A DNA stretch of 64,000 bases from Branchiostoma floridae (lineage: Eukaryota; Chordata; Leptocardii; Amphioxiformes; Branchiostomatidae): NCBI RefSeq assembly GCF_000003815.2, contig NC_049981.1:15303514-15367513 (forward strand), read 5' to 3'. The translations under genes and the position numbers were made by a program. This document shows, one piece after another, positions 23,629-39,203 of the stretch. The number at the start of each line of letters is the position of its first letter. The first letter of the stretch is position 1. Under the pieces are notes generated by a model. The model saw nothing but the letters and a program-made list of their open reading frames with translations. It did not search any database and was not told the origin of the DNA.

Positions 23629-26600
23629 GATGTAGACAACTTGTGATTTTGTAGGGTACAAAATTTGTTTCTTTATTTCTAATGTGTTGAAGTTCTTTGT
23701 ATAAGGGTAGGCGAGATTGGTGCTTAAGTGCCCTTGCATACAAAACTTAAGACTTGGTATAATTGTGAATTTAAGCCAGTTCATTGCAAACATGCACATA
23801 CTGTAGTAGACATAACCAATTTTGCAGATTTTGAAAATTACTCCCAAGTTAACTTTCCAAAAATATTGCAATACTGCAGGAAAAAGGCTTTCGAGTCCTG
23901 TAAGTATACAAAACTGGCTGAATCTGGGTATGGCTACTCTGTTCCTTGGTTTTCCTGGGTCACACAAGGTATCTCCAGTTTAATTCTGAAGTTGCAGTTT
24001 TAATCTGGCGTGACCTGGAATTCTGAAAGAGACTTTACAGAGTTAAAGAAAAAGGACAAGACAAATTATCAACGAGTGTGCATTCCAAGTTCAGTATGTT
24101 AGGTGTTTCAGCAATAATGCAAATTGAAACATTGTCCAGCTGTTCTGTGAGCCAAGTTGTCTTGTGCTATGAACAAACAGTAGTTTAATAATATGGAAAC
24201 AGTTACCAGTACCCAGTATTATAAATTGTACTGTCATGGTGCAACATAGTATTGTAAAATATAGAGCTGTGTTTTGTATCAATGCCGTATGTATACGATA
24301 AAGAACTTGTGCTTAAAAAGACTTGTGCAATTAATTTGTAGACTGAGGCAGAAAGGCTGTGGAATTAGACACATTGTGGTTCTAGAGTTGTAGTGGACTT
24401 GTTGTAGTTGCTGTTTTGGAGAGAGTTTTCAAGCTGACTTTAAGGGTACTGTAGACTTGTTTGTAGTGTGGAGGGAGCATGGTAGGTTTGGAATAATCTT
24501 GAGATCAGGTTCAGAAAACAGTTTATGTTTAAGCTAACATATTTTGTAATTTAACCTTCATCCTGCTAAGGTAGCCATTTGGCTCCAAATTTGTAATGCT
24601 TAAATGGTTACTATATATACTAGGCAGCAGGGAGAAGGTTACTTGAACAAACAGGTAATAAACCAAAAAACTAAGTCAGTCCCTCTCCCCAAGCAGATTT
24701 CCATGAAAGACCTGACATGTACTAGTACACTACTGTAAAACAACAGTTGTTTGAAGTGCTTGGGACCAATTTACAATGTTGGATGAAAAAAAAAATCTTT
24801 TTCATGTCAAGTGGTTTCCAATATTAGCATGACAAATAACTCTTGTTCGGCAACATGATAAACCAGTTTTTACAAAATGTTTGATACTACATGTGTGAAT
24901 GTATAATTCAATTTGGTGTTTGTTGCAGATACTGTGCAGCTATCTAGGATATTGGGATGCCAAAATGTCTTGTCAGATGTTTTCTTCTAATCTAGTTTGT
25001 TTATTATAATTCAGCCACCAAATTTCAACATGAACTGCTAAAATGTTGCTTTTATAAAGATGAAGTAGATGCCATATCTTACCATGTTTTATATTGTGTT
25101 AGAGTTATGTTTTTCACAAGAGACATATTTATTTTCTCCATTGTAAATTAGCCCTATATTTATATTATGTTGTGCATACACAAAAAAATATTTTATCCAA
25201 TTCATCTTAACTTCTGTAGGGAGTTGAGCTATGTTTACTGTGTTTTTCAGGGACATTTTTGAGGTAGCTTGGATTGACAAATTTAAGTGACAGCATTTTG
25301 TCTTGCAAATTGAACTAGATTTCCAGTGAAGCTTTTTCTGTTGCAGGGTGAACAAGGGTCTAGTTCTTTTTAGGATCTTTTTGGTCCCTTGGATGGACAA
25401 CTCAAGTTAGCACTTTTTACAGATGTGCTAAGCTTTTCAGGCAGTGAACTTGTTATTACAACTAGTCAGCTGCTGATTAAAGAAACATGAATTTTTATTT
25501 CAAATTGATGTTTTGAACATACAGTACTTTGCAACAATCTAACCAAGAGTTGCAAAAGGTAGCAAAAATATTCAATCTTCAGTTAATACCAATGTTTTTT
25601 TTATTTGGTGGGCCAGATTAAAACCTCAGTATCATTAGTCACTTCCAACCTCGGAAATGGCCCAAGCTGCTATGTGGAGCCATCTTGCAATTTTATCTAG
25701 AACTGCAGCTTGCAGCAACTACTGCTGTTGCTTGCTTGTTTCCTAGCCAGTATGCAAAATAATGTTTAATCTCTTTGTGTGTTCAATCAATAGATGACAG
25801 TGTATATACATGTGCATCTGTTGGGTACAACATGGTATATTGATATCAGAAACAAACATTGTTTAAAAACAACTTTGAGTTCTGTGGAAGAGCTTTTTTT
25901 AGGTACAAACAAGTTTTAAAGTGATGTTTTGTACTACTATATCATGTTCAGGTTCTACATAGGACCCAGCTCTTTGTTGTCAGTCTGTTATGTTTTAAGT
26001 TAACATTGGTTAGTGTTTTATAAGTTAACTGATAACCCTTAAGTGTAAAACGTCTATTGACTAGTTTCATTTACCTGTTAACTAACCTACAGGTTATTGC
26101 TACAATGAGACAGAAGGAGAGCACAACCATGTCCTGCCATTGAAGCATTAGTAGTGTTATCATTGTAATGACTACAGGGTCCCTTATATGGACACCCTCT
26201 GGAGGAAGCTAGCCTAGCTGTCAAATTGCATGTAATTATGCAAAATATATTCCGCAATTATAACAAAAACTTAGCACTATACACACAACTGTAAAAAGAC
26301 AATTTATAGTAATACATACAGTCTTCATGCCCAGTCTTGCTACTTTGTCTAAAATGACAAGGTGTACAAATCTTAATTACCTTACCGCAATGGGTTAAAT
26401 CAAGGGAGTAAAAGCCATACTTCCATAGAGCTTTTGCTCATGTCAATGTTGTCATAAACAACTTTTATACCGTCTAAGAAAAATAATTTGTTGGATATAT
26501 TTCATCCATTTTTTCAGTCTTTTGAATGAAATTTCCTGTCAAACATGTAAATGTACAAGGTTATGGCAGCTTTATAAAAAAAGTTATTTCGATATGTAGT

Positions 26601-26863
26601 AACAAATTATAGTAATGTGATGTACATTGAATTTTGTGAAGTATTTGTAGTCACCAAGGGGGCGGTGGGAAAATATCTCAAGCACCAACCAGAGCATCAT
26701 TGATACTTTGTTATGTTGGCTGTGAATGGTTGTTTGGATGTAATTCTAACCAATTAGCAACACTTTATCTGATCAAGTCTGCATCATGCTTTACGCTTGA
26801 ACAGTCTGAAGCATGTAGTAAGTCATTGTAGGCTAAGGGCAATGCACATGATCACTTTATTTT

Positions 26864-27064
26864 GAATCTTCAAGCTGATGTAGGGTTTGACTCAGTGTTT
26901 AATGCATGTTTTTAGGCACTTAACAGATATTTATAGTGGTCTGTGCTTTTTATTTCTTTGCCTCCCTTACTATGCGCAAAAATATAAAAACACAAAGAAA
27001 TGTAGAAATGCCTAGAAAACATGCCTGAAACACTGAGCTGAATTCTACAGCTACTTCAAGATTA
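26864..27064. mobile_element. MITE of the TAATCT family, second copy
   Basis: About 200 bp. The left end (AATCTTCAAGCTGATGTAGG, then ...CTCAGTGTTT) is mirrored at the right end (AAACACTGAGCT...CTACTTCAAGATTA). The outer ends match the copy in the ST8Sia 3' UTR, while the middles differ. No TSD is visible. Confidence 0.65.
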
Positions 27065-27913
27065 CCTTTAGCAATTTGTATCTGCTGTTTGTTTCTAAGT
27101 TTACCTGCACTGCCTTGTTACTTCCAAAGTGCCACTGTGTATAAATGCAATATAAATGTATCAGGAATTAAGCTCTCGTTGCATTGCTAGGCAAGGTTTT
27201 GATTTTATTAAATGTCTAGCGAAATTATTTGTAACAACACATTTTTATGATTGCAGCAAAGCATAGTTTTTAGTGATTTACTAGATTTATAGGATTTTAG
27301 TCACTAATTGTGATTTTTTTCTAACAAATTTGTGAATAATTGTACAGAATTTGCATGCAATTGGAGATAACAAATAATATCCCATGCACAAGACTGGCCA
27401 AAGGTGTTTGTGAGTGTGATACTCAGTGGTGTAATTATTCACATTAAGTAGACACTCGATCAATTTGAGATATTCTAACTTTTGATGCATGAGTTAAAAA
27501 GTTCACTCAGTGGTATCTCATATATGCCATCAAGTAAGTACTTTCAGTGCCAGTATAATAACTAAATGCTACTGCTACTACATAATGTCTATGTGCAATG
27601 TTAAACTTTGTCAGTTCAATGTTGGTTATCTTGTGCCAAGGAATTAAAAAGAAAAGTTGTGGAAGGTTTACCTGTTGTGTATTTTTTGTATGAATGTTAT
27701 TTGGTGAAATGATGTGATAATTTATCATAACCTATTGATGTTAGAAGCTTCAAAACATATTGTTTAATTTATAGCATATATGCATTCACAACGATGGTTA
27801 GGACTAATCAAGTACCATCTTCTTCTATTATTGTTGCTTGGCTATTACCGCACTGGTACGAGAAAAGGTTTGACAAAAAAGGTGCCATCACCAATACATG
27901 TGTGAGTTGGGAG

Positions 27914-28026
27914 TAATCTCCAAGCAGATCTTGCTGTGGCAAATGGGAAGGAGTTTTAGCCGGCAGAGGATTTATTGTCGCCTAAACTCCTTCCCATTTG
28001 CCACAGCCCGATCTGCTTTGAGATTA
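27914..28026. mobile_element. MITE of the TAATCT family, third copy, with 9-bp TSD
   Basis: 113 bp that is almost one hairpin: arms of about 45 bp (TAATCTCCAAGCAGATC... to ...GATCTGCTTTGAGATTA) around a ~22-bp loop. It is flanked by AGTTGGGAG on both sides (27905-27913 and 28027-28035). The 9-bp TSD fits a Mutator-like (MULE) origin. This is the youngest-looking copy of the three. Confidence 0.8.
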
Positions 28027-28604
28027 AGTTGGGAGTAACTTACCGTATGATGAATTCGTTGACTCCAATCCCTTACCACATTTCCGAGAGAACAGCGAAT
28101 TAACTACTCACTTACCATAGCAAGTTGTTGATATTGAGGACCAGTGTCTACTGTTGGTTTCTCTGACATCTTTCATTAGCTTTCCAGACCTCAGACATCA
28201 AAAAGCTGCCAACATGATTTCAGACACTAAGACGAAAGACAGAAAGTAGTCGATAGTAGCACTCGCAGGAGACAAATCCACTAAAGGTCATATGGGTCAA
28301 CTACCTGATGATCCAAATATGGCGCTGTAAAATTATTTCCTAACGTTCATACTAAACTTTTGCCTGGGCTAAAACAGATCTTGAAAGTAGTCTCAATACT
28401 CTAGAATACTTCTCTGTCTCCTGACTCTCCCTCGTGTTTTCACTGGTACGGAAAATTCTAGTGGCCAATCTGATAACAATGCAAACGAATAGTGCTTCCG
28501 CACTTCACATGAATAAAGAACATGTTGCTGATCTGCCCACGTTCAGAAAGAACATTCCATTTCTCATAGACGTTGTGTTGGGAGGAGCTTTGGTTAGCGC
28601 CAGC

Positions 28605-29125
28605 AGGTCAGTCTTCTACTTTGAGATAGCTGGAGGGACAGCATCGGACCTTTCTTCTTCTATACTGGAGGTACAGAATCTGATCTTTCTCCTACTACTT
28701 AAGGATATATTTGATCTTTCTTCTTTACTGGAGGGAAAGCATCGGATCTTTCTTCTACATCAGGGGTAGCATGTCTGATCTTTCTTCTACTTCAGGAATA
28801 GCATGATACCTGATCGTTCTTCTTTACTGGAGGGATATAGCAACAGATCTTTCTTCTACTTCAGGGATAGCCGGAGGGACAGCAACGGATCTTTCTTTTA
28901 TCTACTTCAGGGATAGCATCTGATCTCTCTTCTACTGGAGCAATTAATCGGACCTTTCTTCTACCGGAAGGACAGCTTCTATAGGAAGGACAGCATCGGG
29001 TATTTCTTTTGCTGGAGGGACAGCCTCAGTTATTTCTTCAACTAGGAGGGCAGCATCGGATCTTTCTTCTACTAGAAGTACAGCACCGGGTCACTGGAGC
29101 GACAGCATCGGACTCTTCTACGTGA
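28605..29125. repeat. Degenerate minisatellite just upstream of the LRR gene
   Basis: About 15 imperfect copies of a ~30-35-bp unit with the pattern GATCTTTCTTCTACT.GGAGGGACAGCATCG. Units differ by substitutions and small indels. The array ends about 60 bases before the probable start codon of the LRR gene, so it lies in the promoter or 5' UTR region. Confidence 0.8.
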
Positions 29126-29186
29126 GGGGCCCCTATTGCGACTGTCGGCGCACAATTTGTTACTGCCAGGTTTAAAATTCACTATC

Positions 29187-30241
29187 ATGATGTCGATTTA
29201 CTGTGTCACGAAAATTACCATTCTGATGATATTCATTAAATACAGTTTTGCACAAGAAGGCTTTGAAAGTGTGCGTCAAAACAAGTGCAGATTACAGTTT
29301 GGTGCATCGATTGTTTGTTCTGCCAGGAATCTCACCAACTTCACTTTTTCAAACTTTGAACCAGACGTTTTGGAAACCATATTTTTGGACGTCAACTTAC
29401 TTCGTTCATTTCCAAGTATTCCCTACTTGCCGAAGTTATCCAGACTATATTTGGGGAGAAACATGCTGCAAAGTTTCCCATGGAAATCCACAATACATGC
29501 TTCTAGTCTCCGCGAAATACACTTAAGCAAAAATCGTCTTACAAGTATTGATATGATGGAAGGCAGTGTTCCAACAAGTCTGCGTAAACTTTTAGTAGAT
29601 TCAAATCGTATAGAGTCTATTACACCCTTTCCAAACTTACCATTTCTGACATACCTTACGCTACACAAGAACAAGCTTCAGGACTTCCCTTGGGGATCTC
29701 TGCCTAACCTACCACGTTTGGAAGAACTAGATCTGTCCTATAATAACCTGGCACGGGTTGAACCCATAGGTGTGTTGTACAGTATGACGCACCTTCTGAT
29801 TCTGAACCTTCGATCAAACAACATGACGAGATTGCCTGAGGACTCTCTGCGCACAAAGCATCCGATCCGACTTCTAGTTGCCGGCAACCCCGTACACTGC
29901 GATTGTCACATTACTTGGCTGATGAAGATAGACTGCAAATTGTCACCAAGATGCTGTACGTCTACTGTGTATTGCGATAGTAACAGATGCAACGCATGTT
30001 TAGGACCAACAGGAATGCGGTACAATATCTTTTGTCACACCCCTGCTAAATACAGTGGTCCTTTGGTGTTGGTAAAACTTATAGAAAAATGTGAGAATCC
30101 TCGAAGCTCGTCAGCGTATGCTGGTACAACCATCACAGACACGACACAGACAGTAGAGAACTTGGTGAATCAGACGTTTCTACAAGAAAGGAATGGTGGG
30201 GCATCTTCCCCAACCACAGTAGGTGGGTACCTCATAAAAAT

Positions 30242-30316
<75 letters not shown>

Positions 30317-31210
30317 CGTACGCTCGTGTCTGTGTGTACGTGTCTCGGAGTCTGTGACTGGATGAGGAGTGAAAGAGAATGCACATTTGTGTGTCTGTGT
30401 GAGTGTTTGTGTATATGGGAATGGCGTATTTAAGAATGGCGTGTGTGTGTGTTTCTGTGGTGGTATTGGTGTGCAATGAACGAAACATTGTGTTACATTT
30501 CTGCTTCTGCTACAGATGTCCAGTCTACATCAGAGGGTTATACAACATCTACACCCACTTATGTTCCCAGCAATGACTCTCCTGCCATGGACTCTGTAAG
30601 CTTAGCCCTGCCCCCAGTCATAGCTGCTATCGCCATCAGTACATGTGCCTGGGTTGGCTTTTTTATGATACGCCAACTTCGCAAGCGCCGCTCCAAAAAG
30701 ACTATCGATGATCAATGTGTCAGTAGACACAACCAATACAGACAGAGGAACGGTTTTGTCATCAAGGAAAGCACAACGCGGTGCTCAACGGTGATGAACC
30801 CACCACAAACACAGACGTCCCGCTATCGGGCCAACCCCTCGAGCTCTCCGCGCTACAGAATAGCTTCAGCGTTCTCTCCAGCCACTAGGTGTGGTGTGGT
30901 GGCGGCAGCCGCAAACCCTGGCAGCTCTCTGCAACCAACTCAGCACGCTTACATGCATGAGAAACAAGCTAGAGGCAACAGTTTAGCGAACGATAGAACT
31001 GACCACAGGTCGTCAGGTTTGTGCACCGTCGGTGAGACAGTGTCACACCTCTACACGATATCAGATGATGCCATGAGCTACGTTAATGGTGAAATAAGTG
31101 ATGGCACTGAAGAGAAGCAATCCGATCACAACCTCTCTGTGATATATCGCATTATGGGAGATGTGGGTCACCAGGGAAGACAGATGGCCGATGAAAGCGA
31201 ACAATTTTGA
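29187..31210 (+). CDS. Single-pass transmembrane leucine-rich-repeat receptor (two exons, 576 aa)
   Basis: Exons 29187-30222 and 30516-31210; the junction is AG/GTGGGT to CTACAG with phase 1, giving GAT across the splice. Seen: N-terminal hydrophobic signal sequence; LRRNT-like cysteines (residues 34 and 44); about seven LRRs at ~60-233 with LxxLxLxxN patterns (LSRLYLGRN, LREIHLSKN, LEELDLSYN, LLILNLRSN); cysteine-rich LRRCT at ~234-284 starting NPVHCDC; Thr/Ser-rich linker; transmembrane helix at ~374-397; basic stop-transfer (RKRRSKK); ~180-residue cytoplasmic tail without a TIR domain. It is therefore an LRR-TM adhesion or pattern-binding protein, not a Toll-like receptor. The ligand is unknown. 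The chosen start is the ATG next to the signal sequence. Upstream codons are open only from a TTG at 29136. Confidence 0.85.
30244..30312. repeat. (TG)n microsatellite in the LRR gene intron
   Basis: About 34 uninterrupted TG dinucleotides beginning 22 bases after the splice donor, followed by interrupted TGCGTG/TGTG sequence to about 30345. The track reads as open frames on both strands, which has no meaning. Confidence 0.97.
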
Positions 31211-32142
31211 TTCTGTTCTTGCTACAAGTTTGCGAAACCAATTTCATACAAGCTTGCACAGACTTGTGGGCCGATCTTTTTTTACAGTATGCCTGAGGCA
31301 ATTAGGGTGGTAGCCCAGACAAATTTCCCGGAGGTACTGCATAATAACTACTTCCCCTCTTGCTCACCGTTGCCTGTGAACGATTTACAAAGACCCATTT
31401 TTCAAAGTCTGATAATAGTCATGAGGTGTGGGTGAGGAGTGAGACATATGGAATTTACTCAGTGTGTACGCCCAGACGTATTATCAAACTGGAATAAGCA
31501 TCAACAGAAAGAATCAACAATCTTCCAGGACACAACTTTTGGCACCAGCAAAAGGGGATGGAAAAAGGTAGAAATTGAACTGACACAACAGTTTGTACTG
31601 ATGATTTATTGTGTAAGAAACAGATGTCAGACAGAGAGAATGAAGGGCGCTAATCATATTTTGTTACCAACATGACACTGTATGTTTCAATCTGAATTGT
31701 AAATAACAGTTTCCAATGGGAGAGGGACATTCCATCTCATGACGTGTCGAGCCAACATGATGTTACAATTGGTCATGGTAATCAATCTACATGTGTGCCA
31801 TATGACGCTACATAAAAGATAAAACATAACTTACAGTACTGTTTTGACAGCTTAGCTCCATTATTCTTAATACATACTATTTCTAATCTTAAAATTTTTG
31901 CAAGTGATTTTACCTCAGTGGTGACCAAGTTCATATGACACAGCAAATATGTCTTTCCAATGTACGACTATTGTACTCAAGAATTGTTTCAAGTCTAAAC
32001 CACGGTGTAATAAATTCACAGTAGGTTCTTTAACATACAACAAAGTCCTGTTTTTCCATAAAGTACAAAACATGTGAAGACCTTTACCAACATCTAAGAG
32101 AACAAAGTTTTCCTCACTGATTTCTTGTATGAAACGTATCTA
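31211..32142. other. 3' flank of the LRR gene
   Basis: AT-rich; probably 3' UTR in its first part. An AATAAA at 32009-32014 is a candidate poly(A) signal. No other gene or repeat is recognised. Confidence 0.4.
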
Positions 32143-33385
32143 AACTCGGCACAAAAAGTTTGGAATATCAACTTTGGCTGATCATATTTCCGTTGTTTCT
32201 GCATCAATTTCAATGTGTTAGATATCAATAGAAAGCGTGTATGATTTTCTTTCACATGGTATCAAACTCTTTATGATTATAAATTCGTGGAACGAGCACC
32301 AGGGCTGCTTACGTCAGTGGGTCGCGAAAAAAAAGTGCCCAAATTTCCCTTTTTGTGTTCAACACTGTCTCAGACTGTTAGTGCGGGTGTCAAGGGTTCA
32401 ATCTATCCCTTTTTCAAGCAATCTTTGGTATACAGAACATCCAAGTTTATCTTTAACATTTGAGTAGATTATATGTGCCATTTTGGCTGTTCGATGACAG
32501 AATGGAGGTGTGAAGATGACAAGGAGAATGCCACGCTGACTGTCGCACGGATAGAGCGCATCAGCGCGAAGCGCCTGGTAGAGGCAGTGTCATGGTGTGG
32601 TGTATGTATGGCTGCCATGAATACCAAGGTTCACTATCATCCCAGACAACCTCAATACTGTGAGATACAGTACAGGGACACCATTATCCATTCAGTCGCA
32701 ATGTCTTACCCCTTTAATATGGGGCCGAATGACATGCTGCAAGATTACACCGCCCGTCCACGCACACAGTCTGCATGGTCCTTGCTCTGTATGGACGTTG
32801 CATTTGGTCACACACACACATGCTGACGAGGTATGGCATTGCGACTGAATGGATAATGGTGTCCCTGTATCTCACAGTATTGAGGTTGACTTGTCTGGGA
32901 TGATAGTGAACCTTGTTTTTCCTGTGCCAGGCATGCAGACACACACCATGACGCTGCATCCACCAAGCGCTACGCGTTGATACGCTCTATCCGTGCGACA
33001 GTCAGCGTGGCATTGTCCTTGCCACCTCCACACCTCCATTCTGTCATCGAACAGCCAAAATGGCACATATAATCTACTCAAATGTTAAAGATAAACTTGG
33101 ATGTTCTGTATACCAAGGATTGCTTGAAAAAGGGATAGATTGAACCCTTGACACCCGCACCCGCACCAACAGTATGATACAGTGTTGAGCACAAAAAGGG
33201 AAATTTGGGCACTTTTTTTTCGCGACCCACTGACGTAAGCAGCCCTGGTGCTCGTAAAGAGTTTGATACCATATGAAAGAAAATCATACATGCTTTCTAT
33301 TGATATCTAACACATTGAAATTGATACAGAAACAACGTAAATATGATCAGCCAAAGTTGATATTCCAAACTTTTTGTGCTGAGTT
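32143..33385. mobile_element. Palindromic pair of dead Tc1/mariner-like elements
   Basis: Two near-identical arms (32143-32709 and 32828-33385, about 560 bp each) face each other around a ~118-bp centre. The outer ends (AACTCGGCACAAAAAGTTTG) are bounded by TA on both sides, the usual Tc1/mariner target. Each arm reads inward as a decayed Tc1-type transposase with stops and frameshifts: GSVMVW, then YRDTIIHSVAM, then in the centre MGPNDMLQD.TARP on the plus strand and PYRARTMQTVCVD on the minus strand. The match to the Tc1 catalytic-domain pattern (…QDNARPH-like) identifies the family. No intact ORF. The structure would fold into a ~560-bp hairpin if transcribed. Confidence 0.85.
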
Positions 33386-33795
33386 TACTATACACCAATA
33401 CTTCTACAAGTTACAAGACTGTGGAATGACATGGCACCAGCCTTCTTCATGTCTGAAAAACAAGAAAAGATCATCAGTTAGTTTCATTTGAGGAGACAAC
33501 TTACTACTGACAACCAAAAGTGGAGCTGTACCCCTAAATTTTACCTTGATATTTGTGTTTTGTACAATTGTATGGTATTATAATTGTATACCTAGTAGTA
33601 TACAAGAATATGCTGTATACTGTCAGATAAAATAGTAAAGCCTTTCTCGCATTACTTATGTTGTCTCACATTACTAATCTTTTCTGTGTACCTATTTCTG
33701 AAAATCTATTGCGTATGTTGCATATATTAAAGTATACAGTCAACTTTTCGATTTAAAACATTGGCCCTACAAATCAAAGTGTGCATACATACACT
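33386..33795. other. 3' flank of ILF2
   Basis: AT-rich DNA between the Tc1 palindrome and the ILF2 stop codon. It should contain the ILF2 3' UTR (minus strand). No canonical AATAAA was seen on the minus strand here. The convergent LRR gene ends about 2.6 kb to the left. Confidence 0.4.
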
Positions 33796-39000
<5,205 letters not shown>

Positions 39001-39126
39001 GGTATAGAAAGAAAAACTGGAAATATGTTTCTCTCGGCGGTTCAAAGGCCGAGACGATCCGAACAAAAACCCACGCTAGCTGTTCACCCACCCGGCTTCC
39101 AGAAATGGCTGCTGGGACAGATAAGG

Positions 39127-39134
39127 GCATGCGC
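39127..39134. promoter_or_regulatory. NRF1-like palindrome upstream of ILF2
   Basis: GCATGCGC lies 127 bases upstream of the ILF2 start codon and matches the core of the NRF1 consensus, common in promoters of animal housekeeping genes. Support is sequence similarity only. Confidence 0.3.
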
Positions 39135-39203
39135 TAGAATGACATCTAGCGGATTTTATCGTAACTGCAGACGGCGTTTCTTCGGTGTCTTGAGTGCCTT
39201 AAT

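Larger units (their letters stand above)
23629..28600. other. AT-rich 3' flank of the ST8Sia gene, no gene seen
   Basis: No ORF with splice signals or recognisable family. It may be a long 3' UTR or intergenic DNA. Besides the two MITEs listed separately at 26864 and 27914, nothing structured stands out. Confidence 0.5.

Noticed and set aside
29136-29186. Upstream extension of the LRR reading frame
   Set aside because: It begins at a TTG, not an ATG; the ATG at 29187 directly precedes the signal sequence.
30180-30488. ORFs of Val-Cys or Thr-His repeats
   Set aside because: Translations of the (TG)n microsatellite in the LRR intron.
32473-33081. Short ORFs in the Tc1 palindrome as host genes
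   Set aside because: They are frameshifted fragments of Tc1-type transposase in both arms.
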